64,000 bases of DNA from Ciona savignyi (Eukaryota > Chordata > Ascidiacea > Phlebobranchia > Cionidae), in the NCBI GenBank assembly GCA_000149265.1, contig CH003120.1:160015-224014 (forward strand), read 5' to 3'. Below, piece by piece: positions 1-12,353 of this stretch; within the stretch, counting starts at the first letter, position 1; each line of letters begins with the position of its first letter. Made by a program: the position numbers and the translations under genes. Under the pieces are notes generated by a model that ran no database searches, had not been told where the DNA came from, and was given only the letters and a program-made list of their open reading frames with translations.

Positions 1-3000
1 CGGCGGGGACATAAGTGCCGTTGAAGGACTCGTGTAATCAGTATTCTTTGATTGGTCTGGAATAACGTTGCTACATTAATGATTGAAATGCTATAAATTA
101 AATAGTTTTATGGTATAGGATAGAATATTTATGTTTATCCCTGTGAATGGAAAAAACAAGGGGGTTAACACATGGGCAATCGTCAGATCACCTCGCGCCC
201 GCCGTCGGGTTACTGGAGCTATTGCAGTGTGTTGTATAAGATAGACACCTACCTTCAATTTGGTAGAACCCATTGATCCGCTGGGTTCAGGCAATGTCCG
301 TAAAGTGCCTTGCCCAAGGGCACAACCGACTAACTAACGACCATTTTATAATGTCCATTCTGACATTTCCAAGTAAATGTTTAAATAATCTTTTACTGAC
401 ATCATAAATAAATTATATAAGGTTTAAAACATTTAAAAGTATTTCTTTTTAGTTGTAAGATAATTAACAAAGATTATTTAGAGTTTTGGAAATGAAGTAT
501 TTCAGAGTGTGTATATTGATTAGCATTATTTGGTAATTACATTTCACCATAATTATTTTTAACTTACGTGTAACACTTGGCACCATGTTAATAACTCCGG
601 CAACCTTCGATAAAAGTTTTGTGTCAACAGTGCTTTGACTTTTCTTGCTCGATATCATTTCCATAATCGACTGAACAGAAGATTTATCGGATTTCTGTGC
701 CCGGTCGAAAGACGTTTTTTTATCCTCTTCATCACTTGAATAGGTCCAGTTGTCATCTGGATTGACTGCGAGTTTAAATTAATGTAATTGGTGACTGAGT
801 TTGAGGGTTTAAATAGGGAAACTAGAGCAGGTTTAAATAACAGAACCTCTAAAGTCAGATATTATTTGCACATCCAATTACCATTGGACCATGTTTCATT
901 GCTTTTTTAAACCTTAAACTTAAAGTGCAAATTATAAATTTCTTTGGTCTCAGTGTTAACATATTGCCAGGTATTAATTAATTAACATTTGTAAAATATC
1001 CCTTATAGACAGTCAAGTTACATTTTCAAACAACCAACACCTCTTTTGTAAACCTAAAACTAGAATTTCAAATCATAAAGAACTTTGTCCTAAATGCTTT
1101 ACACAATGTCGGCTGTTAAATTATAGTACGGTATTTCGCATATTCACAGTTACAACCCACACGGTGCCCAGTTTCACTTACCTCTGCTTGCATCTCCATT
1201 AGAGTGTTCGTCGGTTTTATTTTCGGACGATAAAGTTCGTTTCTGGTTAATTCTCATAAACAAAGCTTTTTGTTTGGCTGGGAGAAAGTCAGGAGCACGT
1301 ACAGCTGTAAATATAAAATCATCTATTTAGCCAGTCATGCTATTTTTTTACAGAACCGCATCTGTAAGTAGAGGTACACTGAGCCTTATTATCTGTACAG
1401 AAATAATTAAAATGGATGGGTAAATTCAAGGGCATTACTATTATCCTTGGTGCACCATCGTGTTAACTGATTGAAGTGTGTTGTATATGAATTGAGACAT
1501 TTCTGTGTTTTAGTTTAATACACTAATCCACAGGCTTCAGGCAACTTGTGCTTAATGCTCCAGTGTTTTTCAAAACAAGAAAACACTTCGGCATAAGCTG
1601 TTTCACCACATTAACACAAAATAAAATGGTAGAAACAATTTTGTTTATTTAACCTTTAAACGAGTTCTGCAAGAGAGTTTAGTGTAAAAGTTGCAACAAT
1701 AAAGAATGTTTATATAATCCAATACCTTTGATGACATCATGGTCATCCATGCGAATCACATCCTCGTCGGCTTTTTCTTCGTTGTCATGGTGATCATGGC
1801 GAAGGTAATTATTTTGCCGAGGATCGGATGGGGGTTCAGTGAACATGGAGTTGGAAACTGAAATACAGAGGCAATAAAGAGTGAGTGGTTTAAATGATTT
1901 TACAAAATCCAGGCTGTGATACAAAAAAGAGGAGTACCGGTATTGTCTTATCTTTGAGTGTGATATTGTGGAAACCAGTTGATGAGCTTGTGATTCTACT
2001 TTTTTTTCAAGCATTAATCTACTGGGTTCAGGCTTTTACATGTTATCTGAGTGTCATATTGTGAGAATCATTTGATTACCTTGTGTTTCTACCGTTTTAA
2101 TTCAACCCATTAATCTAGCGGGTTCATGTAACACCCTCTAAGTACCTTGCCACTACTAAATAGTTAGAAGGGTAAAAGAGCACTGTGGGTACCTATCAAA
2201 GCATGTTTCTACTAGATTACATGAAAATACCTACTGTCACTATTAAATCAGATCTGTATATAATTGTTTGCTTATTATTGACGATCAAATATACTTACTC
2301 GTTGATAAAGGTTTAACAAATATCTAGTTGCATTACTGTATTTTACCGGGTTTTACAGCACGAGTATTACCTTCAGCGTTATTGTTCTGTTCATGTAGAT
2401 TTGTATCATCCTCATAATATTCATTGTAATTCTCCATTTGTTCGGTGTCCCATTGAGGCATTAACTGGTTTTGGGGGACCAACCCTCGGGGTGGGAAGGT
2501 CGGTAAGTGCGGGGGTCCCATATTAGGTTGGGGTAACAGGGACTTTCCCGGTAGGTAGGGTTTCGGGGGAAATCCCATGGACGCTTGTAAAGCTGTTATT
2601 TCATCGTCGGTCATGGTGAGTGAAGGGACAGCACTGTAGAGAAGAATTAGCATTAGAGGAACGTTGGGGTGGATTTACAATTTAGTTGAACTCATGAACC
2701 CACTCAAATCTGCAAAGTGTATTGCCTATGAATGCATCGTAAATAAAGGTTTAATAATTGATCAACATGTTGGTTACTAATTAGCCCTCGAAAAAGGTAA
2801 ATAAACTCGCTGACTAATGTATTAAATAAACTGAATCTTAAACATATTTTAACTTTCTAAATTCTAAATTTAATTTAGATCACCTATATAAAATTTTGAG
2901 TATTTTTTAATGTCACTGTAGACTGCTTTTTAAATAAGTAGAGCTGAACTAAATATAAAGACTGTGCTGAATAAGTTTCTACTGTACTTACTTTGTTACC

Positions 3001-6000
3001 TTACTTACATTGGCAACCTTGGAAACGGAGGGAACATCATGAAATTATTCATTGGAATGTTGAAACTGGAATAACATTGGGTTAAAATTTCGATAAAACT
3101 GGTTTTATACTGACTTGGGATCCATTTAAAACTGAGTACTGTTTTTAACTTTACTTCTGGCTCTGTTACTGCTATAGGCATATAAGGTTAGTTTAGATTA
3201 CTCAACAAGCTTAGTTTATGATTTTTTATTAAGGTTAAGTGACTGTATAAAGCCTATCGTAGAAAAAATAATAACATTTCATGTCTTTTGCTACCAAGTA
3301 GTTTCAAAAATTCACAAAACACTTAAACTAACTTGTTGTCGATTTTTTGTTGGAGTTCAACACTTGGTGTGACCGTTATGTCGAATAACGATGGAATGGC
3401 TTGTTTCCGGTTGACCGGTTTCCCGGGGGGCGGTAATCGCATATTACTCGGCGGTGTCGGTAATAACCCCACCCCCGGTGGTGGTTTCTGTAGCGGTTTG
3501 ATCCCCACTTTTTCAAGCGCTTCTATTTCTTCAGAGTCATCTACGCTGCTATATGCTGTGTGGAACTGTAATGGAAATACTCGGTAAACATTTTTATAAA
3601 CGACGATGAAATATATTTGTAGATTTGTAAAATATGTTTGTTAATTATAAAAAATAACTTTAAAAAACTATAAGAGATAATATCTGATAAGGATATAATG
3701 AGCTCTTATTAAAATGTGCCACAGGCTAAAGTTTGGAGGTAATCTAAGAAGATATAATAAAAGATCTATCAAATCAAGTTGAAGCATAAGGGTATGCACT
3801 CTATTGAAATTGGGTAAATTGATGTGGACATCTTGAATATTGGAGTCAATCCACGCAGAATTGAAGTTATCAATGGAATGTTTTTTTTTCACATAACAAA
3901 TATTACCTTCTTAATGATGTCTTCTGTTTTAGAATTGGCTGGCTCGTGGGAGAATTTGCAGTTATCTCCGTTGATGCATTTCGTTCCAGTGTGAAAGTAT
4001 TTGCACGGGTAGTCTTGTGTTAACGACATTTCAAAGTTAAGAAAAAAATAGTTTTTTCTGCAAAGGGTGTTTAGCATATACCGTGACCTTATTTGTGACT
4101 CCGGTACAGAAGTTTATCATTATTTATAGGCATCCCGTTTGTAAAAAATAACACATAATGTCGGTATCAATAACCAATTGTTCAGTAGATACCATGTGTT
4201 TCATGTGGGTGGTTCAATTCCAGTTACCAAAAATTTTACAAAGTATGCATTTCATATTTGCAGTTCAATTTTATATTAATCCGTTGTCACTGTCACCATA
4301 TTACCACATACATAAGAGCTGTAGTCAGTATAAAACATATGGTAACTTGCAATATTAGTCTTATATATATAAATCATATTCTGGTAATAAATACATTAAA
4401 TTAAAAGGATATCATGCATGTAGTTGCAGTTGTCTCCATGGACACACACCCCGCTGGCATAGTACTGACACAGTTCCATCACTTTCTTTGATTTGGAATA
4501 ATCACGGCGACTTCTATGCGTCCTTTGGTGGCTGAATCCACATTTGTCACCCTGTATTCAGATGTAGAGTTGGTTTGTCAAATTGCAAAATTATTTTAGA
4601 TATGCTAAAAATGTAATTTGGACATACACAATATATATATATTTATATACAAGCCCACTAATTAGATACAGGAAGGTGGTGTTACTATGGACCAATCTAG
4701 TCTGGTGCCATATGGTACTTTATTTCCTGTCTGTAATGCTTAAGTGTCTCAAGGCTCTGAACATTGTAAAACCAAACCAAATTTAGTGCAAAAGTTTGAG
4801 CTTGTTTAAAAATGAGCTTTTTTAAAACTGCTCACCTTAGAACAGTGTCCTTCTCTGAAGAATTTACAAAGTGGTCGGTCATCATTGTTGGAAGAATGGT
4901 GCGAATTACTTTGCACTCCTCGTAACTTCGATCTCTTTGAACGGCGCTCTTCATACTATGAATTGAATATTGTTTTGTTACACAAAGAGAAATGTTAGTA
5001 ATACTGACATAGGTGTGCCATCAAATACCACATGTCCGTAGTGTGTTAGTTATACGATGGGTATTAGCAGTGATGGGATTTAAAATTTTAAGAACAGGTT
5101 CTCTTTTGTATCGTACTTACTAACAACAGGTTCCCTAAAAGGTCTAATGTTATTTAAAAAAAACGGATCAGTGATTATCCCGGCGTTCCAAGAACAGGTT
5201 CGACTGAACCCATGCGAAACTCTTGAATCCCATCACTAGATATTAGTGAGCTGACAATTTAAAAATCCACCAATAAGAATTGAACAATTTGTTGGAATAA
5301 AAACCATAAAAAAATAAAAACATTTCTTTCTTACAGAAGAATGATTTCTGGATGTTCTCTGTGAAGGCCTGGAATCATTGTGTCGCCTCCTAGGTTTGTT
5401 TGTTTCATCAAAACCAACACTGTAATAATTTTCTTCATCACCGCTTGGGAACTTTTCATTGTTCTTATCATTTTTCGGCTCCGAGCTTTGCTTTTTATAA
5501 CTCTCGTATTGCGCCAAGTGCGATTCAAAGTCACTGTAATAAGAATTAGAGCCGGAAGAATACCCTTCTTGGTACGCTTCCCCTGCATAGTTATAGTCAG
5601 TACTCTGGTACTCTGTCGAAGGCTCATAGACACCGTACGCCTCATTGTACGTGTCATAATAGCCATACATGTTCTGCTCGGATGGTAAAGGTGGTGATTC
5701 CGAAGCTTTGTGAGTGCTCTGGTACTCTGCTTCCACTTCCGGAGAGGTACTCTCACGATCTTTTCGTCGCTTTCTCTTCTTTTTCTTTCGAGAAGATGGA
5801 CTCTCTTCCCCTCCCTCTTCATTCAGATCCTCTCCCTGCATCAGAAAAACTATTATTTATATACCGTAATGTTTATAAATATGAAGTATAAAACTTAAAA
5901 ATTTTAATAATTTGAAACCTTTCTCTTTTTGTGTCTTGATTTTTTCTCTTCGGACTTTCGATCTTCATGTTTTCGTCGTCTACGCTTGTGATGTTTATGT

Positions 6001-6185
6001 TTCTTCTTCTCATCTTTTTCATCAGAGTCTGACTCTTCATTACCTTCGACTATTTGTTCCTCCGGGGATTGTTCCTCAACGTTTCCCGCATCCTCGATTT
6101 CTCCATCTTCCAAGATCTCTCCTTCCTCTTCTTCTACAGTCTCGACAATGCTCTCAAACTTTACTGAGTTTTCCATGCTTAGCAT
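1..6185 (-). CDS. ZC3H4: CCCH zinc-finger protein of the ZC3H4/ZC3H6 family (3' end beyond window)
   Basis: Spliced on the minus strand. Exons, 5' to 3': 6185-5919, 5835-5335, 4955-4836, 4551-4413, 4016-3907, 3565-3333, 3065-3009, 2633-2371, 1857-1726, 1304-1182, 765-568 and a partial 56-1; phases agree at every junction, giving about 733 residues so far. Residues 1-256 are acidic, then Lys/Arg-rich, then Tyr/Ser/Glu-rich. Three CCCH fingers follow: C286-x7-C-x5-C-x3-H304, C324-x7-C-x5-C-x3-H342 and C347-x8-C-x5-C-x3-H366. After them come [22 protein letters not shown], a Pro-rich stretch, [17 protein letters not shown] and a NW-YSSDEE motif, which match vertebrate ZC3H4/6 in order. Known family role: nuclear RNA binding; ZC3H4 with WDR82 ends unproductive Pol II transcription. 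ATGs at 6185 and 6176 are both in frame; the first was taken. ZC3H4 and ZC3H6 cannot be told apart here. The family call is firm; exon 12 is less sure. Confidence 0.9.
113..343 (-). repeat. SINE copy, tRNA-like head missing
   Basis: This matches the better preserved copies at 49848-50142, 53552-53845 and 61086-61325. Shared landmarks in plus-strand order are TTTATCCCTGTGAATGG, CAATCGTCAGATCACCTCG, AACCCATTGATCCGCTGGG and GTGCCTTGCCCAAGGGCACA. It breaks off at the GCGACCA point, before the tRNA-like part. It lies in or beside the 3' portion of the ZC3H4-family gene. Confidence 0.75.
4017..4412 (-). other. U12-type AT-AC intron in the ZC3H4-family gene
   Basis: Reading the minus strand, the exon coding zinc finger 2 ends ...CATG and is followed at once by ATATCCTTTT (4412 to 4403), which is the U12 AT-AC 5' splice-site consensus. 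No usable GT lies nearby, and read-through meets a stop seven codons on. The next exon starts at 4016 after a terminal AC (4018-4017). The sequence TTTCTTAAC (4044-4036) fits the U12 branch-point consensus, with its branch A about 20 nt from the acceptor, slightly far. Joining CATG to AAGACTACCC gives His-Glu-Asp-Tyr-Pro-Cys, in register with the vertebrate spacing between fingers 2 and 3. Confidence 0.88.
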
Positions 6186-9100
6186 GTTTTGAACACATGT
6201 ATTTTAAAATCCTTACATGCGTGTGTACTACTCGAAAATCTGAATAAAAAATTGTTGTCTTTGTGATATGTATGAATCTTTCTCTGGATATTAACCTTAT
6301 ATAGTGACATGTAGTACTGTTAGCCGAAAGGCTGTGGGATCGAAATCAGTCTCAAGGAAGCCAGTAAGGTTCTTTAAACATTGACTGAACAAAGTGTATT
6401 AATGGGTTGAAAAAAAACTAGTTATGTCTTCATGTAACCCAAACACAGGCACAAATCAGTGTAAAGATTGTACATGATATACAAAGATCATATCTTATAA
6501 AGGCGGGATACAGGATGGACATCTTACATTACTTGTTAAAGTGGTTTCAAACCCCATTTTGACTATGTTAAAAACAAACAGTTAAAACAGTTGGGTTCTA
6601 ATGGAAGGTAAAGGATGTTATGGAGCATTAATTAAGATTTTTTGGCCACTAAAGCAAAAGCATTTTGTGTTCTGACCATTATCTGTATAATTTTGTATAC
6701 TTAGTTCTCTATCCCGTAGGAGTGTATGGATTTAGATTCCAACAGGTAGGAAAGAATCATTTTTTTTAATGTTGTATCGAACTTTTTTCATTTTAATATT
6801 GTTCAAATAATTTTTTTGTCCCAGTATGGTATATTTTCAGGCATACCTGTGTACATGAATATCATAACATTGCCAGTAATTAGAGCAGACAGTTTTCATA
6901 ATGAAAATACAGAATTATGGTTATACTATATATTCGGTTGTTCATCAGAAGATTAATTAAACCAGTAGTGTAGTGTTGGTGGATAAAGCTTTGTGTTTAT
7001 ACCAGCCAAGTTTAATGTTCACTCTCCACCCTCACCACACACCTGTGCTGTTTGACAAAACATTTGTGAACAGACTGTATGAGATAACCCTATTGTCTGC
7101 ACTGTGTTATATTATCCTTTATTGTATAAAGATAAATAGGCAGTATCCAATATATATAAGGAGTATCCAAGTATTTTACTATGTAGTTTGCATTTTAAGA
7201 GATACAAAGGTATACATTCATTGTAATATTTGTAACATACCAGTATTAATACAATACCTGTATGCAATGTAGTTTAATCTGTGGATATAACTTATATGGT
7301 ATGTTCCAATGATTTTAGTGAACGGAAAGTATTTGGTCGGGAGATGTCGCTTAGGAGTCATATTCGAGGAACCGTTACGTCACAATTACAATAAAGAGAC
7401 AATGCGTTGGGCGTTGTTTCTTTGTCTTGCGATCACATGACACGGAAGAAGCTCTCGCCTTTTTCTCGGTTTGCGCATTAGGGACTGTACAAAGTTTACA
7501 CACGGGGAGGTACAGACTTACGCTTCAATACGCCGAGGCGTAAAACAACTAATTAGAAGGTTACTTATTTAAAATCCTTACCATAAACTTGAGAACAACA
7601 ACTAAAACTTAGACAATTGATCTTTTGAACAAAATTTGTATCCAAATTTTGTTCTGATGTGTGAAACAACTTCAGTTTAAACAGCATTTGTAAATATCAA
7701 TTCACTGAATTTTGAAACAAATTATCTGTTACTTTTAACTTATGCTTGAAAATTGGAAATGTTACGTCTTAATGATTTAAAATACGTAGGAATAGAGCAT
7801 TATCGAATTTTTGTGACGTCATACTTGCTTATGGAATATAATTTTGTTTATTTCCTAGCCCAACTATAAATTACACTTGGAAAAAGTATTACATTTGCTA
7901 ATCTTTTCTTTCTAAACAGAAGGCGCTGTAGAAAACGAATTTAAGTACCAGCTATTGCGAACTAGTATTAAAGAATCGAGATACGGTTTCTGGCGTTCGT
8001 GAAAGCTTCACGAAGCGTTAAATTGCGCAAGGCAGCTGTTCGTCCCACTTCATACGTCATCGTCGTATTACATTTCGATAACTTACTGTCCATGTCCATT
8101 TAACCCACAAATTTAGAAATATTGGTAATTGTACTTTGTGTTTTGAATGATTTTGAAAGTTTATTTTGGTATTTTTGAAGTTATACGTTTGCTGTTTAAC
8201 ACAAAAACATCTGCGACCTAAACTATAATAAAAATATAACACCAGACCCCTTAATATGCCGTATATTTAACTTGATTATGTGTTTGCGTTAAAATCACGT
8301 TATATGTATTCAATTTAAAGACATCGTTGATTTTGTGTGGTGTGCTACGGTATGCACGCATCTCGTGACGTCATGGAAAAATACGAAACAAATTCAGCCG
8401 AAGGCGTACGGGTTACTTGTTTGTAATACTTTATTTGATTATTTTTTAAGTTCCCCAAAATGGTAACGATATTCACGAATGTTGTACATTTTGACGCTTC
8501 GGTAAGTTTTTTTTTTGAAATTTAAACACAAAAATTTGACTTATGCGTAGTCTTTTTGACCTTGAAAACTTACTAATACACATGAAATAGCCTGCCTGTC
8601 TGTTATCTTGTATGAAACCGTTTAACTTACCGCATACGTTAAGTTTAAATACGTGTACATTGAAACAGGTTCCAATATGTACAATAAGTTTCTACAGTTT
8701 AAGTCCGAAACTAGTTTTTAAGTTACCCCGAAACTACATCCCAAAATGGCTAGGTTTTAAAGCAATAGCCAATATAACGGGTCGGTGGTCTTGCTAGTAA
8801 GATGTTAACGCTGGCAAATTGCCGATAGGTTTCTGCAAACAGATAAAGATACAAATAAAGACGGCACAGTATGCCAGTCGCTCATTTAAGAATAACAGGG
8901 CGTCAATATTGCTCCGAGCGTGATAAACAACGTCGCGCGCTGATTGGTCCACATGATCGCGTCATGAATCACGAAGTGTGACGTCACAAAAGAAACGAGA
9001 AGGACACCGTAGAAAATGGCGGGTGTAAGGCTCAAATGATTTTGGAAACCTGTCTTTGCCTGCTTTTGATGCGATATTCTGTGATTTTACTTTTCTGTAA

Positions 9101-10200
9101 TGCCCGACAATGTAAAACTGAAAGGCCATGTTGCTGTACAATGTACATTAGATATGGTTTTAATTCAAAATACTAAACCTTGCTTCAACAAAACGCCCAG
9201 CGAGTCTGCTTTGGCAGAATTGCCTCAGTTTTTAAACAAAATCCTACTTCGAGTCGATATTCACCGTTATGTTGAGAGAAATTATTCAGAAACTGTCCTA
9301 GATACTTAAAAGGGTTGTGTATATCGAAGCCTTGGCCTATAAATCTTGTGAATAACGCAGCAACGAAATATCGAAGCAACGGTCCACAATTCTATGATCG
9401 GTAAAACGTCACTGAGAGCGCTTGCGACATTACCGCGCATGCGCACTAATGACTAATCCGGCTGACGTAATATTAGGGGCGGCGCAAACAAATTGTCCAA
9501 AGGGGGTTTTATAATTCAAGTTCACCAGCTAAAAACCGTTCCATTCTCTTGATTTATCAATGTTATACCTCATTTAAGATAACCCATTCGACTATAGCAG
9601 TAAAAAGTAAAAAATCACACCACGTTTGGATAAAGTATCAAAAGTTGTCCCGTAGTGAGAGTGAAGTTTTTAGACTACTGAAAACCTGCGAAAATAGACC
9701 ACCAGCACCACCTTACGGTCACAAGAAATAGTAAAATGTTATTTCAAACACAAAACGCAATTAAAAAAAATATTGATTACTTATCTGCTGTGCACCCAAA
9801 TGTAAGGAAACTACTTTTATGTATTATAATCTTTGCGATACACACTGCGTGTCCATAGCCCGGTTTTTGCGTATAACAGAATAGCGTAAAGTAAGGTCTT
9901 TATTGAGATCTTTTAGCAGGTGGCCACCTCGCTCAGTGAATATGTACGACATCCGGCATACGCAGACTGAAAACGTTTTAGTAAATGCCCTTACATATAC
10001 AAGCAGAATAATTGGCAGCTGGGCATTAAAAAGCTGTTTGGTGTAAACCCCTCGCTCTTGGCTAATATATTTAAGCGGTAATGCGTTTTTACATTATGCT
10101 TAAAATAACCACCAGTATATTCACACAATGCCCGATTGCAATCGCCCGTCAACTGGCTTGTCTTTAAGGGGATTTTGATAAATCACCCGAGTCTTTTACA

Positions 10201-10348
10201 AAATATATATATATATTTTTTTATTATTTTTTTTTTTTTACCGAGCTAAGTTTCGAACCCATGATGGGCTCGTCACTAGGACCGTTTTTTGTGTATAAGA
10301 GTCGGTATATGTATCGGTCGCGTTAACCATTTGGCCACACGACCGTAC
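10201..10348 (-). repeat. tRNA-derived SINE-like element
   Basis: On the minus strand, GTGTGGCCAAATGGTTAACG resembles a tRNA box A region and GGGTTCGAAACTT resembles box B. A T-rich run on the plus strand (10214-10240) would be the A-rich tail. The distance between the boxes is too long for a functional tRNA, so it is read as a tRNA-derived repeat. A decayed relative lies near 46630-46750. Confidence 0.55.
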
Positions 10349-10908
10349 TTCTTTTACAAAATAGTACTGGTCCTGCTGACTGTTGGCGCGTCAGCTCCAC
10401 CAAACGGTCGGGATTGAAACCAACCGCTATCTGGCCAGGTGAAATAATTAAGCAAGACACTTAACGGAATGTTTTTGAAATTAGTGGCGAAATGGGTTAA
10501 ACATTATTGTAGCAAGAATTTCGTTGTTTTTAGCACACTGCTGTAGCGCTGTTATCACGAAGGTAGATCGAAGGTAATCGGACGATTGTTCGTGTTATAA
10601 CGGCTCTTGTATTTTTTACCAACGTGAATTGAAATATGATTTCATGTTTTTTCATTAGAAATCAGGAGAAAGCGAGCCTGTTATGATACCCAGGACAAAA
10701 TCATCAGGTTCGTGCACACCGTCTTATGGTTAAGACTGTCCTGCTGTTTTAGTCTAACCAAGTATTCCACTACATCCAAGCGATATAGCCCAAGTGCCCA
10801 CGCAAGTGCCCACCCAAGATCACAACCCATAAGTCAGCAGTTGGGTTTGATCCAAAAACGTTAGTTTAGTTGTTTTTTTTGTTTACGTTTACAGGATGAA
10901 AACACTAT

Positions 10909-11362
10909 CAGGGCCGGTTTTAGGCCGATTTGACCGATTAGATCAAATTGGGCCCCGCACCTTGAAGGGGGCCCCGCGCTAGCGGGGGTCTTTCTGTATT
11001 ACGAGGTTTAAAATACTACTGAAACGTAAAATAAAAAGTGAAATAATATTTTTTCACATAATATCAATTTGTTATGCATCATAACTAAGTCAAATTTATA
11101 TTTCTGTGTCTGTCTGTTACGTCATAATGAATATGGTTGCTAAACAATATAGATATGTTTGGAAGTAAAACAATATATCGTAAATAAGCATCCATATTAC
11201 CTTTAATTTGTTTTATAGCAAGTATTAAATGTCTAATTTTGTAGTTTATGTGTACTGATTTGTATTTTATGATATATAAACACCCATAAATTTTGCTATG
11301 AAGAGTAGGGGCCCCGCCATCACATTTCTAATTGGGCCCCGCGGTTCCTAGCACCGGGCCTG
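10909..11362. mobile_element. hAT-type MITE with 8-bp target duplication
   Basis: The ends are CAGGGCCGGTTTTAGG and, inverted, CCTAGCACCGGGCCTG. They are flanked by a perfect 8-bp direct repeat AACACTAT at 10901-10908 and 11363-11370. Eight-base target duplications and CAG...CTG ends are typical of hAT transposons. There is no transposase reading frame, so this is a non-autonomous copy of 454 bp. Confidence 0.85.
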
Positions 11363-12078
11363 AACACTATGCATGACCTTTCATAAAAATTTGGAAAACG
11401 GGAAAAACGACAAAACGACAGTCGTTAGTACACGTCTAAAAACCAATAAATTATCGAGTTTTGGTATAATTAGACATGGCCGCTAAACCCACATAAAAAA
11501 AATATATATATATTTATAAAAAAAACCAACGACATTGAACCAAATGAGCTAAGCGGCATGTCCATAAATTAAACGAAAGAAAAAACAAAAACATTGCAAA
11601 CGATAAAAGAATGCACTCGTAAAACCCAACAGTATAAGTCAGTAACAGCTATTGCTTTTACCGCTTGGAATCAATCGAGCCGTAAAAAAAAGTTTTCCTC
11701 TTACATTTAAATAAAAAACAACGCTCTATCCGGTAAACTGAATGGTCATTCGTTATTCCAACTAATGTCTGTATTACAAATGTCTTTTTGATTTTTTAAT
11801 ATAATAGAACTGCTCTTATAAACACACTAAAACTATTTCCCAGTGCTCATCTGTTTTAGATTTCCAGACATATATAAATTGCCGGCAGCATTTTGTCTTC
11901 ATTCTAATTTAAACCATGTGCTAGCGCAGTATATGAGCATCAGTATATGTAGTTTGTAGGTCTTAGAGAGGTAGAATTAGAGACGTGTAGTTAGTCGACT
12001 AGATATCTGTGTTTGTTTTATTCAGCGCTACATTTTAGGCATCACTGTTTAAGACTGTCCCGAAAGTTGGGCAACTCT

Positions 12079-12250
12079 AAAAGGAGGGAAAGCGGGAAGG
12101 AGGAAAACTATGGAAATTAGTTTTAACCCTGCTCTAAACACTAATTTCAACCCCGGAACTAACCCTCAAACCCCATGTTTAAAACTAATTCTTAAGCGCT
12201 AATCTTTATTTTAATGTGCAGTTTCCCTCCTTTCCGCTTTCCCTCCTTTT
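12079..12250. repeat. Foldback (inverted repeat) element upstream of SUPT5H
   Basis: The 25-base arm at 12079-12103 (starts AAAAGGAGGGAAAGCG) is repeated inverted at 12226-12250 with a single mismatch. The loop is about 122 bp and AT-rich. Flanking CCCGAAAGTT words on both sides suggest a slightly larger unit. It ends about 100 bp before the SPT5 start codon, so it may lie in the promoter or 5' UTR. Confidence 0.7.
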
Positions 12251-12353
12251 AGTTTTCCCCGAGGGAAACTAATTTTAGTGTTTCCCCGAAAGTTACTGGT
12301 GCCATGGTTAAAAAGAGACCTCTAACATTGTAACAGTCCACAGACGTACAATT

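Larger units (their letters stand above)
6186..12353. other. Intergenic region between divergent ZC3H4-family and SUPT5H genes
   Basis: I see no convincing exon chain here. It must hold the 5' ends and promoters of both flanking genes, but no clear TATA box or other core element could be assigned. Between about 7300 and 9500 the sequence is less AT-rich and has more CpG, with several TGACGTCA-like (CRE-like) words, for example near 7817, 8368 and 8982, as expected of a promoter region. Mobile-element remnants inside it are listed separately (10201-10348, 10909-11362, 12079-12250). Confidence 0.6.

Noticed and set aside
3323..3508. Stop codon right after IDNKLV as the possible end of the zinc-finger protein
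   Set aside because: A GTTAGT donor just before the stop joins in frame to 3065, and the later exons keep ZC3H4-like motifs, so the protein continues.
5331..5822. 163-residue Arg/Lys-rich frame on the minus strand
   Set aside because: It is an out-of-frame shadow of exon 2 of the ZC3H4-family gene.
8460..8501. Short coding-like start MVTIFTNVVHFDAS followed by GTAAGT
   Set aside because: It has the look of a first exon, but no partner exon was found downstream before SPT5, so it was not called.
10250..10348. tRNA-like sequence with box A and box B words
   Set aside because: The boxes are too far apart and no cloverleaf closes; it is a tRNA-derived repeat, not a tRNA gene.
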